64,000 bases of DNA from Gymnothorax reevesii (lineage: Eukaryota > Chordata > Actinopteri > Anguilliformes > Muraenidae), in NCBI GenBank assembly GCA_029721435.1, contig CM056587.1, positions 18,980,667 to 19,044,666 of the forward strand. The letters run 5' to 3'. Numbering within the stretch: position 1 is the stretch's first letter; each line of letters opens with the position of its first letter. The notes under the pieces are model-generated. The model saw nothing but the letters and a program-made list of their open reading frames with translations. It was not told the DNA's origin and made no database searches. This document shows, piece by piece, positions 1 to 13,800 of this stretch. The position numbers and the translations under genes are program-made.

Positions 1-33
1 TCACAACAAACAAGAGGGAGAGAAAGTGTCAAA

Positions 34-111
34 TGAAGCACTGATTACTAAAACCCCACAGGTCAAGTCATGTCAAGTGTGACTTATGGGGTTTTAGTAA
101 TAGGTGCTTCA
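34..111. repeat. Hairpin-forming inverted repeat
   Basis: The 25-base arm starting TGAAGCACTGATTACTAAAA (34-58) pairs with 87-111 (TGGGGTTTTAGTAATAGGTG...), leaving a 28-base loop. Two or three mismatches. Probably a MITE fragment. Confidence 0.65.
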
Positions 112-751
112 AATGTAAAATCCCCTGCTAACAGGAAATAGCAGCATTTAAGGTTGCTACTTTTACTGTAAAAATAAAAACTCTTGTGGTTCAGTGGTGT
201 AAGTTATTGGACAAGTTGACAATCAAACTGAACCAAAGTGGTGCCAGGCGAAAGATACTCCACCTGAAAGAGACATAAACTATTTTTAGTTTTTTAGTGA
301 GTTTGACCTTGATGTAATTTAGCCCAAAACCTAATCAGGTGTTCCTGGGACCCAGAGGCACAATATTTTTTAATTGGGAGGAGACCAAATTATGAGCAAA
401 AGCCCTGATAGTGAATGCAGATCTCCAGATCTTGGACCACCACAACTGGCACACTGCCGGACCACCATGCTCCCTCATATTTTAACCTCGCCTGAGTATT
501 CAGGGAATTGTATTGTATTTAAAATGAATTAAGATTAGGTGTAACCCTTAAATTCACCAAAATTTGAAAAAATATAATTTTGAATTTTTTTCTCAGAATA
601 CATTCCTGGTGGCTTTTGAAGGCATACTAACTGAACATTGACTATATGTGGTGGGCACATTGATGATACTTAGTCAAAAAAAGATTCATGAGTCATTCCA
701 TGCCAAGTGGTGGTGATGGCAGTATTGACATTTTTTTTTTTTTTTTTTTTT
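112..751. other. No feature seen
   Basis: AT-rich sequence ending in a 22-base poly-T (731-752) that abuts the LTR. No gene or repeat recognised. Confidence 0.5.
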
Positions 752-1161
752 TGTTAAGCCCAGTTTGGAGCTAGGTTTTTGGGCATGTCCTGGATATGCC
801 TCCAGGGGAAAGTCCCAGAGAATTGATAAAAGTCCTGAAGGGGGCTGGAAAAGAGTATATAAGGAGAAAAATTGAGAGAGTAAAGTAGTAGGAGAAATTG
901 CAAGGAGAAATAGTGGAAGGATACATTTGACCAGACCTGTCACTCTTTACAAGACCTGTGAAGCTCGTTTTGTGGATTTTTGCCAGTGTTGGAGCATTTT
1001 TCAGCCCCAGGAGATCGCAAGATAGCAACCCCATCTCCATTACCAAGGGGCTGTAACTATCTCATTTTTTTATTGCAATCTTGGTCAGTCTTTGTTTCAT
1101 TAAGTCTGTTTAAGTTTTAAAATTTTGTCTGTCATCCCTTGCTATCCGATGTGTCATAACA
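752..1161 (+). mobile_element. Solo LTR, copy 1
   Basis: A 410-bp unit with short inverted ends TGTTA and TAACA, a TATA-like GAGTATATAAGG (852-863) and an A-rich region near its end. It matches, in reverse orientation, the stretch at 33249-33692. Both copies are followed by the same 15 bases (AATTGGGG.CATAAC), which could be the start of a primer-binding region. No internal coding region follows. Confidence 0.65.
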
Positions 1162-1187
1162 AATTGGGGTCATAACAGTGGAAATGC

Positions 1188-1564
1188 TTAAAGGATCAGT
1201 ATGTAAGATTTAGAGCTATCTAGTGGGCAGATTATAGATTGCAACCAACTGACCATTCCTTTTCCCTGAAAACCTACGGTGGCCACAAAACTTACTTAAA
1301 CCTGAAAGGCACTCTCTTGTGTCAGTGCTTTATTCATTTACATTTTTCCATTCTGGGCTACCGAAGAAAAAATGGCGGCACAACATAGTGGTCTCCTCTG
1401 AGGTGAACCCGCTCCCATGTAGGTTTAAAAGGCTTATTCTAAGCGAAATGAAACTCAAAGATTATTGTTTTCATCTGATTATACGCTACTAAAAAAGTAG
1501 TTATGAATGTCATATTCCATTTCTGCCAAAATATTAATCTAAATTCTACACGCTGCTCCTTTAC
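1188..1564. mobile_element. TTAA-flanked MITE, copy 1 (old)
   Basis: Begins TTAAAGGATCAGTATGTAAG and ends in a decayed CTGCTCCTTTAC. It shares ends and several internal blocks with the copy at 36631, such as an ATGGCG block. It sits 26 bp after the LTR. Confidence 0.5.
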
Positions 1565-1599
1565 GATACCTTTTGGGCCATCATGGTCTAAGATTTTTC

Positions 1600-2460
1600 T
1601 CTAACTTTGTATATTTGTTCATTTGAACTCAATGGGTATGATGGGTATCTCCAATTTTTTCACAAATTTTCCCACCAGGATGGATTTTATGGGCCACCAA
1701 AAAAATGGCCTTTTCAAAACATGCTGCGGAAAAACCCTTTTATCTCTGGCCCTATTACTGATACAAGTATGGTGTTTGGATGGATTTGTAATATAAGACT
1801 TCCTCTAGCACCATCGTCATTTACAATGGTTGTACCTGTTCTTGTTTCCATGCAAACTGTGATTGGGCAAGTGAGAAAGCTTATATACTGGACCGATGGT
1901 GCTTTCCAGTGTAATTCAGGTCACCTGACATGAAACAGGTGCAAATTCATAATGATGCAACTTTTCCCTGGGGATGGACCCTGCGAACTTGTGACTTTTT
2001 CTGTCGTAACCAACTTTGAAATGGTTAATCTGATGAAGCATTATGTTCTGATTTAATTTTTTAATAAAAGTGTCAATGATCTACATGAAAAAAGTTTCTT
2101 TTGTCGCTTCTTCAGTATCACAAGTAACTGGTGAGTAATAAGTATCAAAAAAGTGAAAAAATCTCAAATTTGCGTAACTTCAAAAACAGTTTCCATGGAA
2201 ACAAGAACAGATACAACCATTGTAAAGGATAGTGGTGCTAGAGGAAGCCTCATATTACAAATCCATCCAAACACCATACTTGTATCGAGAACAGGGCCAG
2301 AGATACTGTATAAGGGTTTTTCTACACCATGTTTTGAGAAGCGCCCCCTACAGGCCATTTTTTTCCATAAAAACAATACCAGAGATCAGTTTGCGCAAAA
2401 AAATCAGATATTTATTGGGCCATTCTCTGAAATATGAGCCTGGAAGGTTGGAAATTTTCA
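1600..2460. repeat. Foldback repeat with long inverted arms
   Basis: The left arm (about 1665-1870) includes a TGATACAAGTATGGTGTTTGG block and an ACAATGGTTG block. The right arm (about 2165-2375) carries their complements (CCAAACACCATACTTGTATC, CAACCATTGTAAAGG). The arms flank a spacer of about 290 bp. Open frames in both arms are mirror images of each other and not genes. Confidence 0.7.
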
Positions 2461-2469
2461 AATAAGCTC

Positions 2470-3480
2470 CATCAAAAAACTAGTGCATGTGTTTCTGACT
2501 AATATTATTCTAGTTTAGAATGGCAAATGCCAATTTCAGAAAAATTGCATTTTGGGGCAAAATTTCCTGATTTTAAAGTCCTTTAATTTTTCACAATTTT
2601 TGTGAGATATGGGTCATTCTTGAAATTAAAGTCATCTTTTCATGATTTGGATGAGTGTCAAACTTGTTGAGGTTGTTATTTTTCAACTTTTGTGGCAAAA
2701 ATCCCAGCAGGCTTAAAAGTTTAAGGGGGTCAAAATATATGGTGGTGAATGATGTCACACACGCAACACACACACTCCAGCATACAGTGCCCCCTGGAGG
2801 CAAATGTTTCTGACATGTAATGTTTAAAATCATCTACACTGAAAGTACTACCATTGAGATTTTGCTAATGCTGTAATGTACCCCAAAGGGACTATGTATC
2901 CAGAGAATTTCGGATGTCGGTCCTGCTGGGTAAACAAAATAATGCCACCTAAATATAGGCCCAATCTGCCATGAAATGGTCCATTTTGAGTTTTCCTCCA
3001 ACTTTGGCTCTGTCTAGCTTGAAAGTGTGGATACTACCAAAGAAATGCTTGGTATTCCTGAAAATAGCGTTCCAAAAGCACAGCAAACAGCATTTACCCT
3101 CACAGTACAAATCTGGGTTAGAGAAAACATACCACAAACATGCACCAAAAATGAATTTCAACCATCTTTCTGGCCGTCCATTGCACAAACACAGCAAGAT
3201 ACCAAGGTACTATTCACTGAAAATGATAGTCTTGTTGTAATAAAGCATTCTACTTTGGTATATGTCTGAGGTATTATTTTATTCCCATTTTCAAGTTTTA
3301 TTGTTATTTCTCAAATAATTCTGACTCGATAACGTAGTAACCCAGCTTGGCGCTGATGTGTTGCTAAAGTCTAACCGAACAGGAAGTGTCACAGGTCATG
3401 ATAGAAATATAACATATTTGGTACTGTGTACCATTAATTCATGATAGCTGATGTAAAATGTGGTGTCAACAGCAAAACTG
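2470..3480. other. No gene; repetitive-looking sequence
   Basis: Contains a run typical of fish dispersed repeats (GTGCCCCCTGGAGGC near 2788). Overlapping frames at 2949-3269 are open on both strands without recognisable content. Confidence 0.4.
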
Positions 3481-4010
3481 AGCCACTTAAGTGGATTCCA
3501 GATGGCGCTATCGGCAGTCACAGTGAAATACGGACCAAAAAATTCGCCTTTTTCTGTGAGACACCCATATCTACCTATGTGCTAACTTTCATTCAATTCC
3601 AGGGGGAGTCAACTGTGCACTGAATGTCAATCTGTCATGGAATGGCTCTAATGATATCTCTGACAAAATTTCATGAATGAAATATGAAAACAATCCAATA
3701 ACTAGAGGGCACTTGGAAAAATTTTATAAACTCTTCCTGCGACTATACCACCTATCATCCTGCAGAATTTCATGCCAAACTTTTGGTAACTTCTTTGAAT
3801 TATCTGGTCAGAAATACTGCACAGACCCGCGTTAGACAGATATGTTTTCATTCCTCAGGATCCAGAATATGTTCCGGATCATTTCCAAAATTGAATCAAC
3901 TCATCCTTGGACAACCACTTATCATCCTACCCAATTTCGTGCCAAATCGTTCATAACTTTTTGAGTTATCCTGTTGACAGACAAACAAAATAATAAATAA
4001 ACAAACACTT
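3480..4010 (+). repeat. Dispersed repeat with A-rich 3' tail
   Basis: Phrases such as ATTTCATGCCAAACTTTTGG, a near repeat (AATTTCGTGCCAAATCG) and GAGTTATCCTGTTGACAGAC, followed by an AAATAAATAAAC tail, are typical of the 3' ends of fish retroelements. Class not settled. Confidence 0.45.
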
Positions 4011-4012
4011 AA

Positions 4013-7000
4013 ATGGCTGCCCCACTTTTATATTTCAAAAATGCGTCCGTTGCTATTCACTTGCTAGCTAACAGCGAAAACCAGCGGACTATCAACAAAC
4101 CAAGTTGCTTAGCTAGCCAATGCGTCACCAAGTGTATCCCAAAGGACGGAAAGCAAGACATTTGGCCACCTTGTGCTCCCTCCCAACAGTGCGAGGGGCA
4201 GTCTCACACCATAAGTATCTCTGAATCTGCATCAAAGCCTCTCTGAAAGCGATGGTGCTTATTTTCTCTGAAAACAGAAAAGCAGATAGAAAAACTTTCA
4301 TTTACATCAGGCATGAGAAAACCAATGATGTTCATGAATAGGTTTCAAGTTTGAGAACGAACTTAATGCTCTCATTTTGTATGAACAAAGCCCTCATGAG
4401 CAGACAGGTTAAAGAAAACTGCAGTATAATTACCAATGTTACTGTTGTAAATATTATTTTTTGTAATACGAAGCAGGTCTAAATTACACAATTTTAAAAG
4501 CAAACAAGTTGCTAAAAATTTACACAGTAAACAACATGCAGGTGACGCAGCCACAATAAAAGATGAGAATCTGAATGTGTAATGTTGGTCTGATTTCATT
4601 TGTGCTGCTGTTCAAAAAACAAACAAGGACATTGTTGTGCTTAATATCATGATTTGGAGCCAGCATGTCTTCCCCATAAATTAAATTAATATCACTGGTT
4701 TAATTTCAGGGCCTGCTATGCCAGAAGAGAGACTGGCAGCAATTTTTTTTTCTTCCAGTGTCACCCGGTATTCCTTTGCGTTATTAATATTGCCAGGCAC
4801 TTTCAGTCTTTGTCTTCTCACAATGCACAGGACGTTACATTATGAGACTTTGGAGCTATGAAATGTCACGTCGCACAGAACACACTCCCCCGCTACCTCG
4901 ACCGAGAGGAACAGAGTCTGTACCTTTCCTGTCAGTGTCAATATCGGCAGATCACATTAAACAGCTTATAGCATATGGCAATCTCACTCTTGCAGCACTT
5001 TCCGACACAATTAAAAAAAAAACCTTGTATGCCATGAAGGCTTTGGCTCAGAGCTCTGAAAACTGTCTTCTAAACAAGCAGTCTTTCTTTACTCAACAAC
5101 ATACACCCAGTGAATTGCACTGCGCAAAATACCAATATGACGAGTTAATGTCTAATAAGTATATAAGTGCCCCGAGGCTGTTTTCATCATATTCTGCAGT
5201 GCAGCTCAAGAGTGATTCAATAACTTGTGGATATTGTGAAATCTGAGCACTTTAAGGGAAATCCAATGCCTATTGTAGAAATGCTGAATAGGCTATATGT
5301 CTATACAATCCACAAAGAGATGTGTTGTTGCTGGCTTTGTAACATTAATTACGTTTACCCTGGGGAACATTCAAGAGTTTGAATGTACAGCCAAGATGGC
5401 ATACACCGTCATAGCATATATGAATACATTAGATTTGTTCACCTACCTTGGCGTATTCTCATTACATCACAAACCGCTTCCCATTAGCAAACCAAGGTAT
5501 GCCTCTTTTTGGGAATCCATGTAAGGTGAACCAAATGCACTCTTTCATTATGACAAAAATTGAAACAAGGAAGTAATTGTAAGCTGACCTTTGATGTTTA
5601 TTTAATGTAATTAATTTAGATTTTAAGAGTTTAGATTTTCTGAAAATTTAACCCCAGAGGCATGACAAAAAAATGGGATTACCCTTTCCTTTGCAGGGGA
5701 ACTTTCAATGGCACCAAGTTTAGCTGCTAAACAAATTTAGGTCTTACCACTAGAGGGCGCTAATCCCCCCCAGGCTATTGAGCTATGATCTCACCCAAGG
5801 ACACAAATGGGCCATGAATTGTTGGATTTAGCATCTGCTCTGTAATTGAAACCTTATTCCATCAATTTTATAGCAAACTCAAACACATGATCAGATGAAA
5901 TTTAGCAGAGAAATATCCTCAATTTATGAGGGATAGCAATGGCAAAAATGTGAATGGATTAGCAAAATCACACGTGGCATAGGGTTGATAATGCACAGAC
6001 AAACATTTTGATTTTCTATCACAACAAATTGGCTCTGCGATTAAATCATCTCTGTGATATACGATAAGTACAGACAGGCAAAACGCTACAAGAAAAATAA
6101 ACGAATGCATGTCACATTAATTATGAAATACAAAACTTTATATTCCAAAGACCAAACTTTTTCCTTAAAAATGGCAAGAGGGACATATACTGTACATTTA
6201 CACATGCAGATGAAAGTGTAGCTAACATAAGCAGCAGTGTTTTGGTCGATGCAGGATGTACCCTAAGCAGCCAAGGCAGAGTTTGACTGCGTTGGAGAAT
6301 AAGAGCTCCCTCTAGAGTGGGCACTGTACCCCATAGGAGCTGAAAGGACAAAACAGGTCGATTCAAATTGCTCTTTCACAAACTGCACTGCTTAATGAGC
6401 AGAGCACTCCAAATCCTTCCCTTTCCACTCCCCTCTCCAGGTGCACAAAACTAAATAAAACCATTTACTGATGTTAGTAGGGCATGGTGCAGCTATTTTT
6501 AAAACAGGTGAACCAACCCCCAGATACTGGCATATACAAAAAAAAAAGAAAAAAGAATTACTCATCTAGCCTGTGCAGAGTTTTTTTTTTTGTTTTGTTT
6601 TTACCACCATCTGGCAGAAATATTTAGAGAGTATTAGTTCACTATGTAGTATTTCCTTGAAAACCTTTAAATTAGCATTTTCATCCCTATCCAACTTTTT
6701 TTTTTTATGGTATTCATGTGATGATCTAATTCAAACACAATATCTACTATAAACCCTCCATGACTGTGCCACAAAACGGCGCTAAAAAAGGGTTTTTTTT
6801 TTTGAGCACATCAAGGCTCGGAAAAATGAAAATCCCATTGTAAAAGAGGGAAAACATAAATTCCACGCCATAAAATAAAGGCATGAAAAGCTAAAATCAT
6901 AAGTGGAGGAGGACTGGTACCACCCTGACATTGTACCATCTCTGCGCTAACAGTTCAGTGCTGAGGTCTGAGTGTGGTGATCCCGCTCTTATTGCTTTGC

Positions 7001-7340
7001 AATGTACTTCTGCACTTCAGGTTTGAACCATGATGACTAAGGTTAAATTACATTCTGTCAGATTTATTTTGAAGGTATTAAGATCCATATCATACATTTT
7101 ACGTATGAATTACATCCTTGGCTGCTTAAGCAGTGTATTTGGGCTTACAGACTTGCTTAAAAGTGAAGCACTGTCCAATTATGATGCAATTAGTCACGTC
7201 CAAGGTGATAAGATGTTCCTGTCGGTTCCAGATTCAATTTTGTTGCAGTCAGCACCCAGCATCAATAAAGTATCACGAATCAGTTCTGTTTCCCCACACT
7301 GCTTCAGATTAATACCAGTTTTCTGGCCATAAAACATTGT
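4013..7340. other. No gene recognised
   Basis: The longest open frame (4842-5246, plus, 134 codons) has no recognisable domain, signal peptide or splice context and is probably chance. A poly-T at 6579-6590 and scattered A/T runs are present. Nothing else seen. Confidence 0.5.
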
Positions 7341-7344
7341 TCTC

Positions 7345-7630
7345 CATCATCCAGTCTGCTTCTACACAGTCACGGTCACTGAGGGGATGAAGCCTATCTC
7401 AGCACACAATGGAAAACAGGGTGAATCGCATCCTTGAGAGACCAATTGGCAAATTATAGTCTCCAGTTAGTCTGGTATACATGCAGTATTTGGACCTTAA
7501 AACCTGAGAATTTGAATGAGACCTACGAAAACACACAGAGAACATACAAACACCTGGCAGAAAGGGCCCAAACCTGACTGAAACCCGCAGTCTCTTTGCC
7601 GTGATGAAACAGTGCCACCCACTGCAGCAT
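7345..7630 (+). repeat. Decayed copy of a common fish dispersed repeat
   Basis: Recognisable blocks: CCATCATCCAGTCTGCTTCT, GAAGCCTATCTCAGCA, GAGAACATACAAACACC and GTGCCACCCACTGCAGCATC. These match a very common teleost repeat (the CCATCCAT...GAGCCTATCCCAGC...CACTGCACCACCG type). Confidence 0.6.
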
Positions 7631-10378
7631 CCAGCCCACAGAAGAACTGTTGCATTTTTCAAGTACACTTTTATGTGAACTATAACACGGCTTTATCGCC
7701 CTTGTGGCTTACCACTGCTTTGCGTCATGCACTGAAGCCTCCCGCTGAAGGCCCCTCTCTTCGTGACGGCCTTTATGCCTGCATCCTGGAGAGGGCTCTT
7801 GATCTATTTCTCGGTTGGAAATGTGGTTTTCCTTCTCAACTAACGGTAATCTTGCATTGTCTGCGGCAGCGGTCTGCATTATTCTACCTTCCTAACTTCG
7901 TTCTTGTCGCTTACAAAGTCAAAATGCCTCATCAATTTATTGAGATGCCATTAACACATATGTGGTGAAGCAATGGCATACATTTCTCTGAATTCTGATT
8001 CCATCCTCAAAATCAGCTCCGCACCCTTGGTTAGCCTTCTTGTGAATTACCTTAAAAAAAAAACACAGACCCGCACAGCTAGCCAATAAACCGGTGGGCG
8101 ACCAGTTAGCCCATTACTTTCTTCTTTAAAGGACGGCAAGTATATGAAGGGTCGCAATTTCACAATTCTGACAAGGATCACTGAACACGCGATGTATAAA
8201 CCCTAAAATAAAATCTGCCAGTCTCTCCTTCAACCTTACACTGCTTCTTTCCGTATTTAACATCCGATGTGTGAAGAGCAAAGCAGCAAAAATTGTGTCC
8301 CGATTATCACTTAAAATAACTCGTACTGAGATAATTCAGGACTGAAAAAGAGACATTTGTTTCTTAAACACAAATTACTCTGACTAGTGTTTTCAGCTCC
8401 TCTTTTTACTGCGGTACATTGTAAATTGCAATTATGCAATTAAATTAAAACATTTTACGATTGAAATGTCGCTTTTTATTTTACAGGTATGATGTATCAC
8501 AGCAATAAACTGCCAACTGACCAAGAAAAAAAATGTTTTACACAAAAATTTCAGTGGACCACCTTTAAGCTTTGACTAGAGAGTGCGTTCCTTGTTGGCA
8601 TCATTTCGATGAGCTTATGCATTGTCACAATACTTGTTTTTTATTCAGACTTGCATTAATTCTTGGCCAAGATCTTGTATTGATGCAGGGAGAGCCGAAG
8701 CACCCCATAAAACCTTCTCTAGGACATCCCGAAGACGTTCAACGGGAAAAATGAAGCATTGGACAGTTCTTACCCCAACACAGGAGATTTCAGGAACCTC
8801 TTTAGTTGTTTGCTTGTCTTAATGCTGGTGAATAATTTGCCCCATTTGTGACAAACCATTTTTTCATGACCGCAGTGCTACATCTGCCAGCGCAGTTGTT
8901 TATAAAATGACAAGCCATACTCTGCATTAAGTACAGTTGAAATAATTGTTGCTGGCTAAAACATCAATTTCTGAATTAATGATCCAATCATAGGATCTTT
9001 AGTATTTACTTATTTAAATCCAAACAACGACTTTTTTTTTTTTTTTAGCCAGACAGTGCATTTCGGCCAGGTAATTGAAAATAATGTACAGCTTTTGAGA
9101 AAACAAATGCATTTTTCCTCCGTCATGCAGATAGTCACAGCAGGTAAGATTTTCCAGTTTGAACGTGATGGGTCAAACTGCAAAGCTAAAAGTATTTGGT
9201 TGCTATCTTAGAACATCCAAATTGTCTGTATAGTCTGAGCAAAATCTGCCGTTGAAAATGCATGAAACCCCAGTGCTATTGAATGTTGTCAGACTGAGCT
9301 GCCAGGTCAGCATTTCGCTTTCAGTTAAGATCAAAAGAAGACGCTAGAAAGGACAGGAAGTTGTTAGTCAAAAGAAGGGATAATATCTGGCTGACACCTC
9401 AGCATCACCTTGGTATCAGTTTCAGTTTAGCAGCTGATGGATAGATTACTCTGGCTTGTTTTTTTATGTGTCCTTCCATAACAGTTGTATTCAAACTCCT
9501 CTATGGCTCCTGGTCTTCTTTTTTGTTCCAAAACTGAAGTACTTGATTGGTTGCAGTGATTCAAAACAGCAGCTTCAATTGGTTATGGTCAATTGAATTC
9601 ATCTCAAGGTGGAGGAAACGCCTCTGATGCCCACTGGTACACGAAACTCCACAGTGTGAACACGAGCTCTTCAGACCACCTCCTCTTGGTTCAGTAAAGT
9701 GCAGTTCAACTTCAACATTGAACTCAGTACTAAGGGTTTAGCAGAGACTTTTTTGAACACCCTTTCACAAGGTCACAACCTCAGCTTCTGGCAGGAACAA
9801 TTTAATTAATTGAACTAATTAAAAGTTGAGATGTGCGACACCTGCGGTTCTCTGATCTTATTTCAACATCACACATAATTTTGCATAATGAACAGTTTGA
9901 GTCCCTGCATGCACTACATTTCAACCGCATGCCGAGCAAAATTCTTTGCTGCTAGCCTGGCAACAGAAATATTTATATTTTTGAAGTCAGTAAGGAAAAA
10001 AAAAACCCTTGCTTTATTTGTGGTCAAAAACCACATTTTTTGCACTCTGAAATGCAAAGCATTATGCAAAGAGCTGCTGTTAGTTATTGCCCTTGATACA
10101 GCATGCAAATCTGACTCCATGACAGCAAATCATGGAGGTCTTGGCAACAGGGACCGAACATCTTTGTGTGGGAGATGCGGCTACAAGACCAACTGAGTAT
10201 CAATTGTTGTATTTAGACCATTTATCACATTCATCCCGTATTTCCTTACTTAATATTGTAATGACATCAATGGAAGATTTTCACTGCATTAAAGAAAAAC
10301 ATACAAATAATTTTCAAGACATGCATATACAATAAAAGCGAAGCAAAACTTGCCTTGTTCAACAAATACTGTGAATAG
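7631..10378. other. No feature seen
   Basis: AT-rich sequence with short chance frames (7612-7968, 9888-10196). A poly-T lies at 9032-9046. No gene or recognisable repeat. Confidence 0.45.
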
Positions 10379-10560
10379 CAGGGGTATTCAAACTTATGCT
10401 GAGAGGGCCGGTGTGGGTGCAAACCCTTTTCCCAGTAATGTAGTTACACATCTGATTCTAGTTCTAAGCTCCAAGTATCTTTGCCAAAGGCCTTCATTAG
10501 CAGAATTAGGTAGGTAACCAATTAGAAATGAAGGTTGCAGTCACACTGGCTTTTTCTGGA
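10379..10560. repeat. MITE-like fragment
   Basis: Begins CAGGGGTATTCAAACTTATG and continues GAGAGGGCCGGTGTGGGTGC, resembling the left end of a common fish palindromic MITE. Its right end is not clear. Confidence 0.4.
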
Positions 10561-12049
10561 TAAGGTTGCATATGCCTGGTATATACAGCACAGAGTTATC
10601 TCTCACCTCTTACAGGAAGTAAGTCATCCCTTGGGGGCATGAAATTGTCTGCAATTGTCTCATGTTGCACAATAAATTTCTCCTATCAAAGATATAGATT
10701 CACATCAGAGAACAAAGCACTCATATTCCATGTGCCATCATGTTGTTACCCAACTGTATTACCCCTTATATGATCACATAAGAAAACAATACAATCCTCT
10801 CCTACCTTTTCTTCTTTGATTGGCCCTGTGTATGTAGCTACATTGCGAGCACACTTCTGTCAATTAAAAATAAATCACTGACATGACACATATCACTTTG
10901 AGCCAGATTTATTGCACAATGCATCATTTCACCGTTTAATCTTTGCCAAACAATCTTTCATAAATCACACGTCGAATGTTACCCTCAGCACAGATTATAA
11001 CTGTACAAATGTTGGTGCACTATGTGCAGTATAATTGAGTTAATGGGGACTTCACTTGCTCCTAATAGAAAACACATCTAAACAAGCCCTAGTTTACGGC
11101 ACCAAAAGGAAAATGAGTGACAGCGAATGCAGAAGCCGCAGAGAGAGATGAAAGCACCTTGATGAAACATGCACTTCCTCTCCGCACAGGAAAAGCAGAG
11201 CTTCTCTCATTAAGCGCACGCCACCCACCACTCCGCACACATTCCGCAGTTACCATGGCAACCCAGGTTTCATTAGAAATTAAATACCAAATGAATCTTG
11301 CTTTCAGGCCTGGGATAAAATGAATCCCTGAGAGGCCCCAGAAACATTGTCACTGGAGGTTTGGTTGCACATTTGATTCAGATTTAAGATGAGCCACTTT
11401 AACAGCTTTTATAAACATTTAGCACATTCCATCGTCAATATTTCATTCCAAGTTATTTTATTTCAAGTTGAAGCTTGGAGTTGAAGCAGACCTTTGGGCA
11501 CAGTGGGAGAGGATAGAAATGTGCTTGATCTAATCAATGCGAGGTCTTTGATTTTACCTGGCAGATATTCAGCAAATAGTCTTTATTTTCTGGGGGGGGT
11601 GAGTGGGGCACCCCAGTTGGTGAACTTTGCATTTCTTCCATTTTTTAGGCGGCATTCACAATTCAACATCTTCACAAGTGTAGAAACAGTGCATTTTTTT
11701 CAGATCTTCATCCCCAAAAATGTACTGCAAAAGTACATCAGTTTTACCTCAATATTTTCTCTTTTAAATGTAAAAAGTGTATGATCCCACCCCCGTGATG
11801 TTGAAAATTGTAAATGGTCCCTTAAGCTGCTTCAGTTCTCACAGTACCTTACAAGAGTCATGTGGTAGCTGATGTTACCACAGATCCACATATGTCATCA
11901 GTTGGGTGTGAAAATGGTATCCTAAAATGAGTATGTTTTGATATGGGTTTGTAAAAGTAGCATTTTTTAGAGTCTATAAAACCACAATGAAAGGCTAAAA
12001 ACTACTTTGATAGTACAGTGCCTAGAGAACAAGTCCTGAAAAAATCATT
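10561..12049. other. No feature seen
   Basis: Plus-strand frames at 11117-11323 and 11494-11784 have no recognisable content. Confidence 0.45.
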
Positions 12050-12780
12050 GGGTTAGCTTTATTACTTTCAGAATTGAAGCCTGTTAAAAATGGAAAAAAT
12101 GCTAATTTCGCCAACCGGGTGCCCCACACACTTTTTGACTCCCCAGAAAATCAAAACTAGTGGGCCAATTGGGCTAAAACTGTGTATTTTATCATTTGGC
12201 ACACAAAGCAACATTCTGTTAAAGTTTGAAGAAAATCCATTCCTATGCCCATGGAAATTACCCAAAAAATGATTGATTTCATATGGAATGATCCCTTTTG
12301 CTTTGCATAAAACTAAGCTTATGCCATTGGAGGCGACGGCTTGGGGTATATCCCCGAATGCCCCCAATCCTCCAATTCCCCAATCCTTGAATTGACTTTC
12401 ATTTGAACTTCATTTCAGTTCAAATGGTTCTGAAGATATGGCCAAAATGGTATTTTTCCATCACAAAGCGCCACCTGGTGACAAATTATTGAACCATACA
12501 GGTATGATGTCATCATGTGACACATTGTGAGGTCATGACCTTGCAGTTGCACATAGTTTCATGTCAATTGGACAAATGGTTCCAAAGACATGGCAAAAAT
12601 GGTGAATTTCATGTTACAAAGCTCCACCTTGTGTAAAAATTTTTAACCAAACAGGTATAATGTCATCGTGGGACACATTTTTAGGTCATGACCTTTCATT
12701 TGCACATGATTTGAGGTCAATCAGACAAATATTTCCAGAGACATGATAAAAACAGTGATTTTTCAGTTTTTGGCCCCTGG
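12050..12780. repeat. Dispersed repeat containing a ~151-bp tandem unit
   Basis: From about 12400 a unit is repeated at a spacing of 151-152 bp: ATATGGCCAAAATGG (12436), ACATGGCAAAAATGG (12588) and ACATGATAAAAACAG (12741). Each is followed by a TCACAAAGCGCCACCTGG-like block in the first two units. GGTATGATGTCATCATGTG and GGTATAATGTCATCGTGGG also alternate. About 2.4 units. Confidence 0.65.
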
Positions 12781-13565
12781 TGGCCAATCTAGAAATTGTA
12801 AATTGTCCAAAATCGTATCAGTTCTTCCTCTTTATGATACTTATGATACTTTTATGATACTTACTTATATGCAAAACATGAAATTTCTAATTGAAATATT
12901 ACTGAAGTTATCGCGTTAACCTGTAGGGCGGCGCGGCGGCAGTCGGACCAAAAACATAATATAATAATAACCTCATCCATTCGTTTGCCAATTTTTGATC
13001 ATAAAAAAAATGTTTTTTTTGAGGTAGATTCACAGAGCGGGAATAATGCTCATTTTTTTTCATTTCTGTCATGAGTGCATGTGAACTCTGAGGTTCAAAA
13101 GCTTCCTCTTCCTCAGAAAGACAGACTGGTGGCCCCTTGACTTTCATTCTGATCATTTCTGCTTTTACACAACCATTTCCCCATTAATCGTAAAACTAAA
13201 TACAGACAGGACACAAATTAAAGGAAAATCATCTGGTAAAAAATTAATTACGAAACATGATTAATGTAGATGCTTCCTTACAGGTGCACTGCCTGATACA
13301 ATTAATCCCAGAATGCCAGGTCTGTAAAATGCAGCCGCTGTAATCAAAACTGTGGAACTCCAGACCCAATTTATTTTCCAGTAGAGATTCCAAGGCTTCC
13401 AGTGATTGCAAATATGTCATGCTGAATGACAGGGAAATGTGCATAAAATGGACTTTTATTGGTTGAACAAATTTCCATTAACCAACAAAAGCAAATAAGA
13501 ATTTGAACATACAGGCCACATTAAAAGGAAATATATGCAAAAAAAAAAAAAAAACTACACAACAT

Positions 13566-13800
13566 TTAATTCAATGATGTAAAATATCTACATTAGTTTC
13601 CATTTTATATAATACTGTGGCTATAAAAACATGGCAGCCTGGGTTTGACTCTTTTTTTCTCAATGTAATTGTGATGTACCTTCAGTGATGTGCTGCAGCC
13701 AGAACATGCAAAATATTTATGACATTGTCCTCCAATATGACAAAAACTTTCTGACTGTGAACCTACAGTACGTAAAGAAAAACTTAAGCAAAAAATCTGA
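13566..13800 (+). repeat. Diverged direct repeat, copy 1
   Basis: Shares CTGTGGCTATAAAAACATGG, CAGCCTGGGTTTGA, ACATTGTCCTCCAATATGA and TTTCTGACTGTGA blocks with 15310-15520, in the same orientation 1.74 kb away. Confidence 0.5.

Noticed and set aside
1607..2437. Open frames of 94-108 codons
   Set aside because: The similar peptides on opposite strands come from the foldback repeat arms.
4842..5246. 134-codon plus-strand open frame
   Set aside because: No domain, no splice or promoter context; this length is expected by chance in 64 kb.
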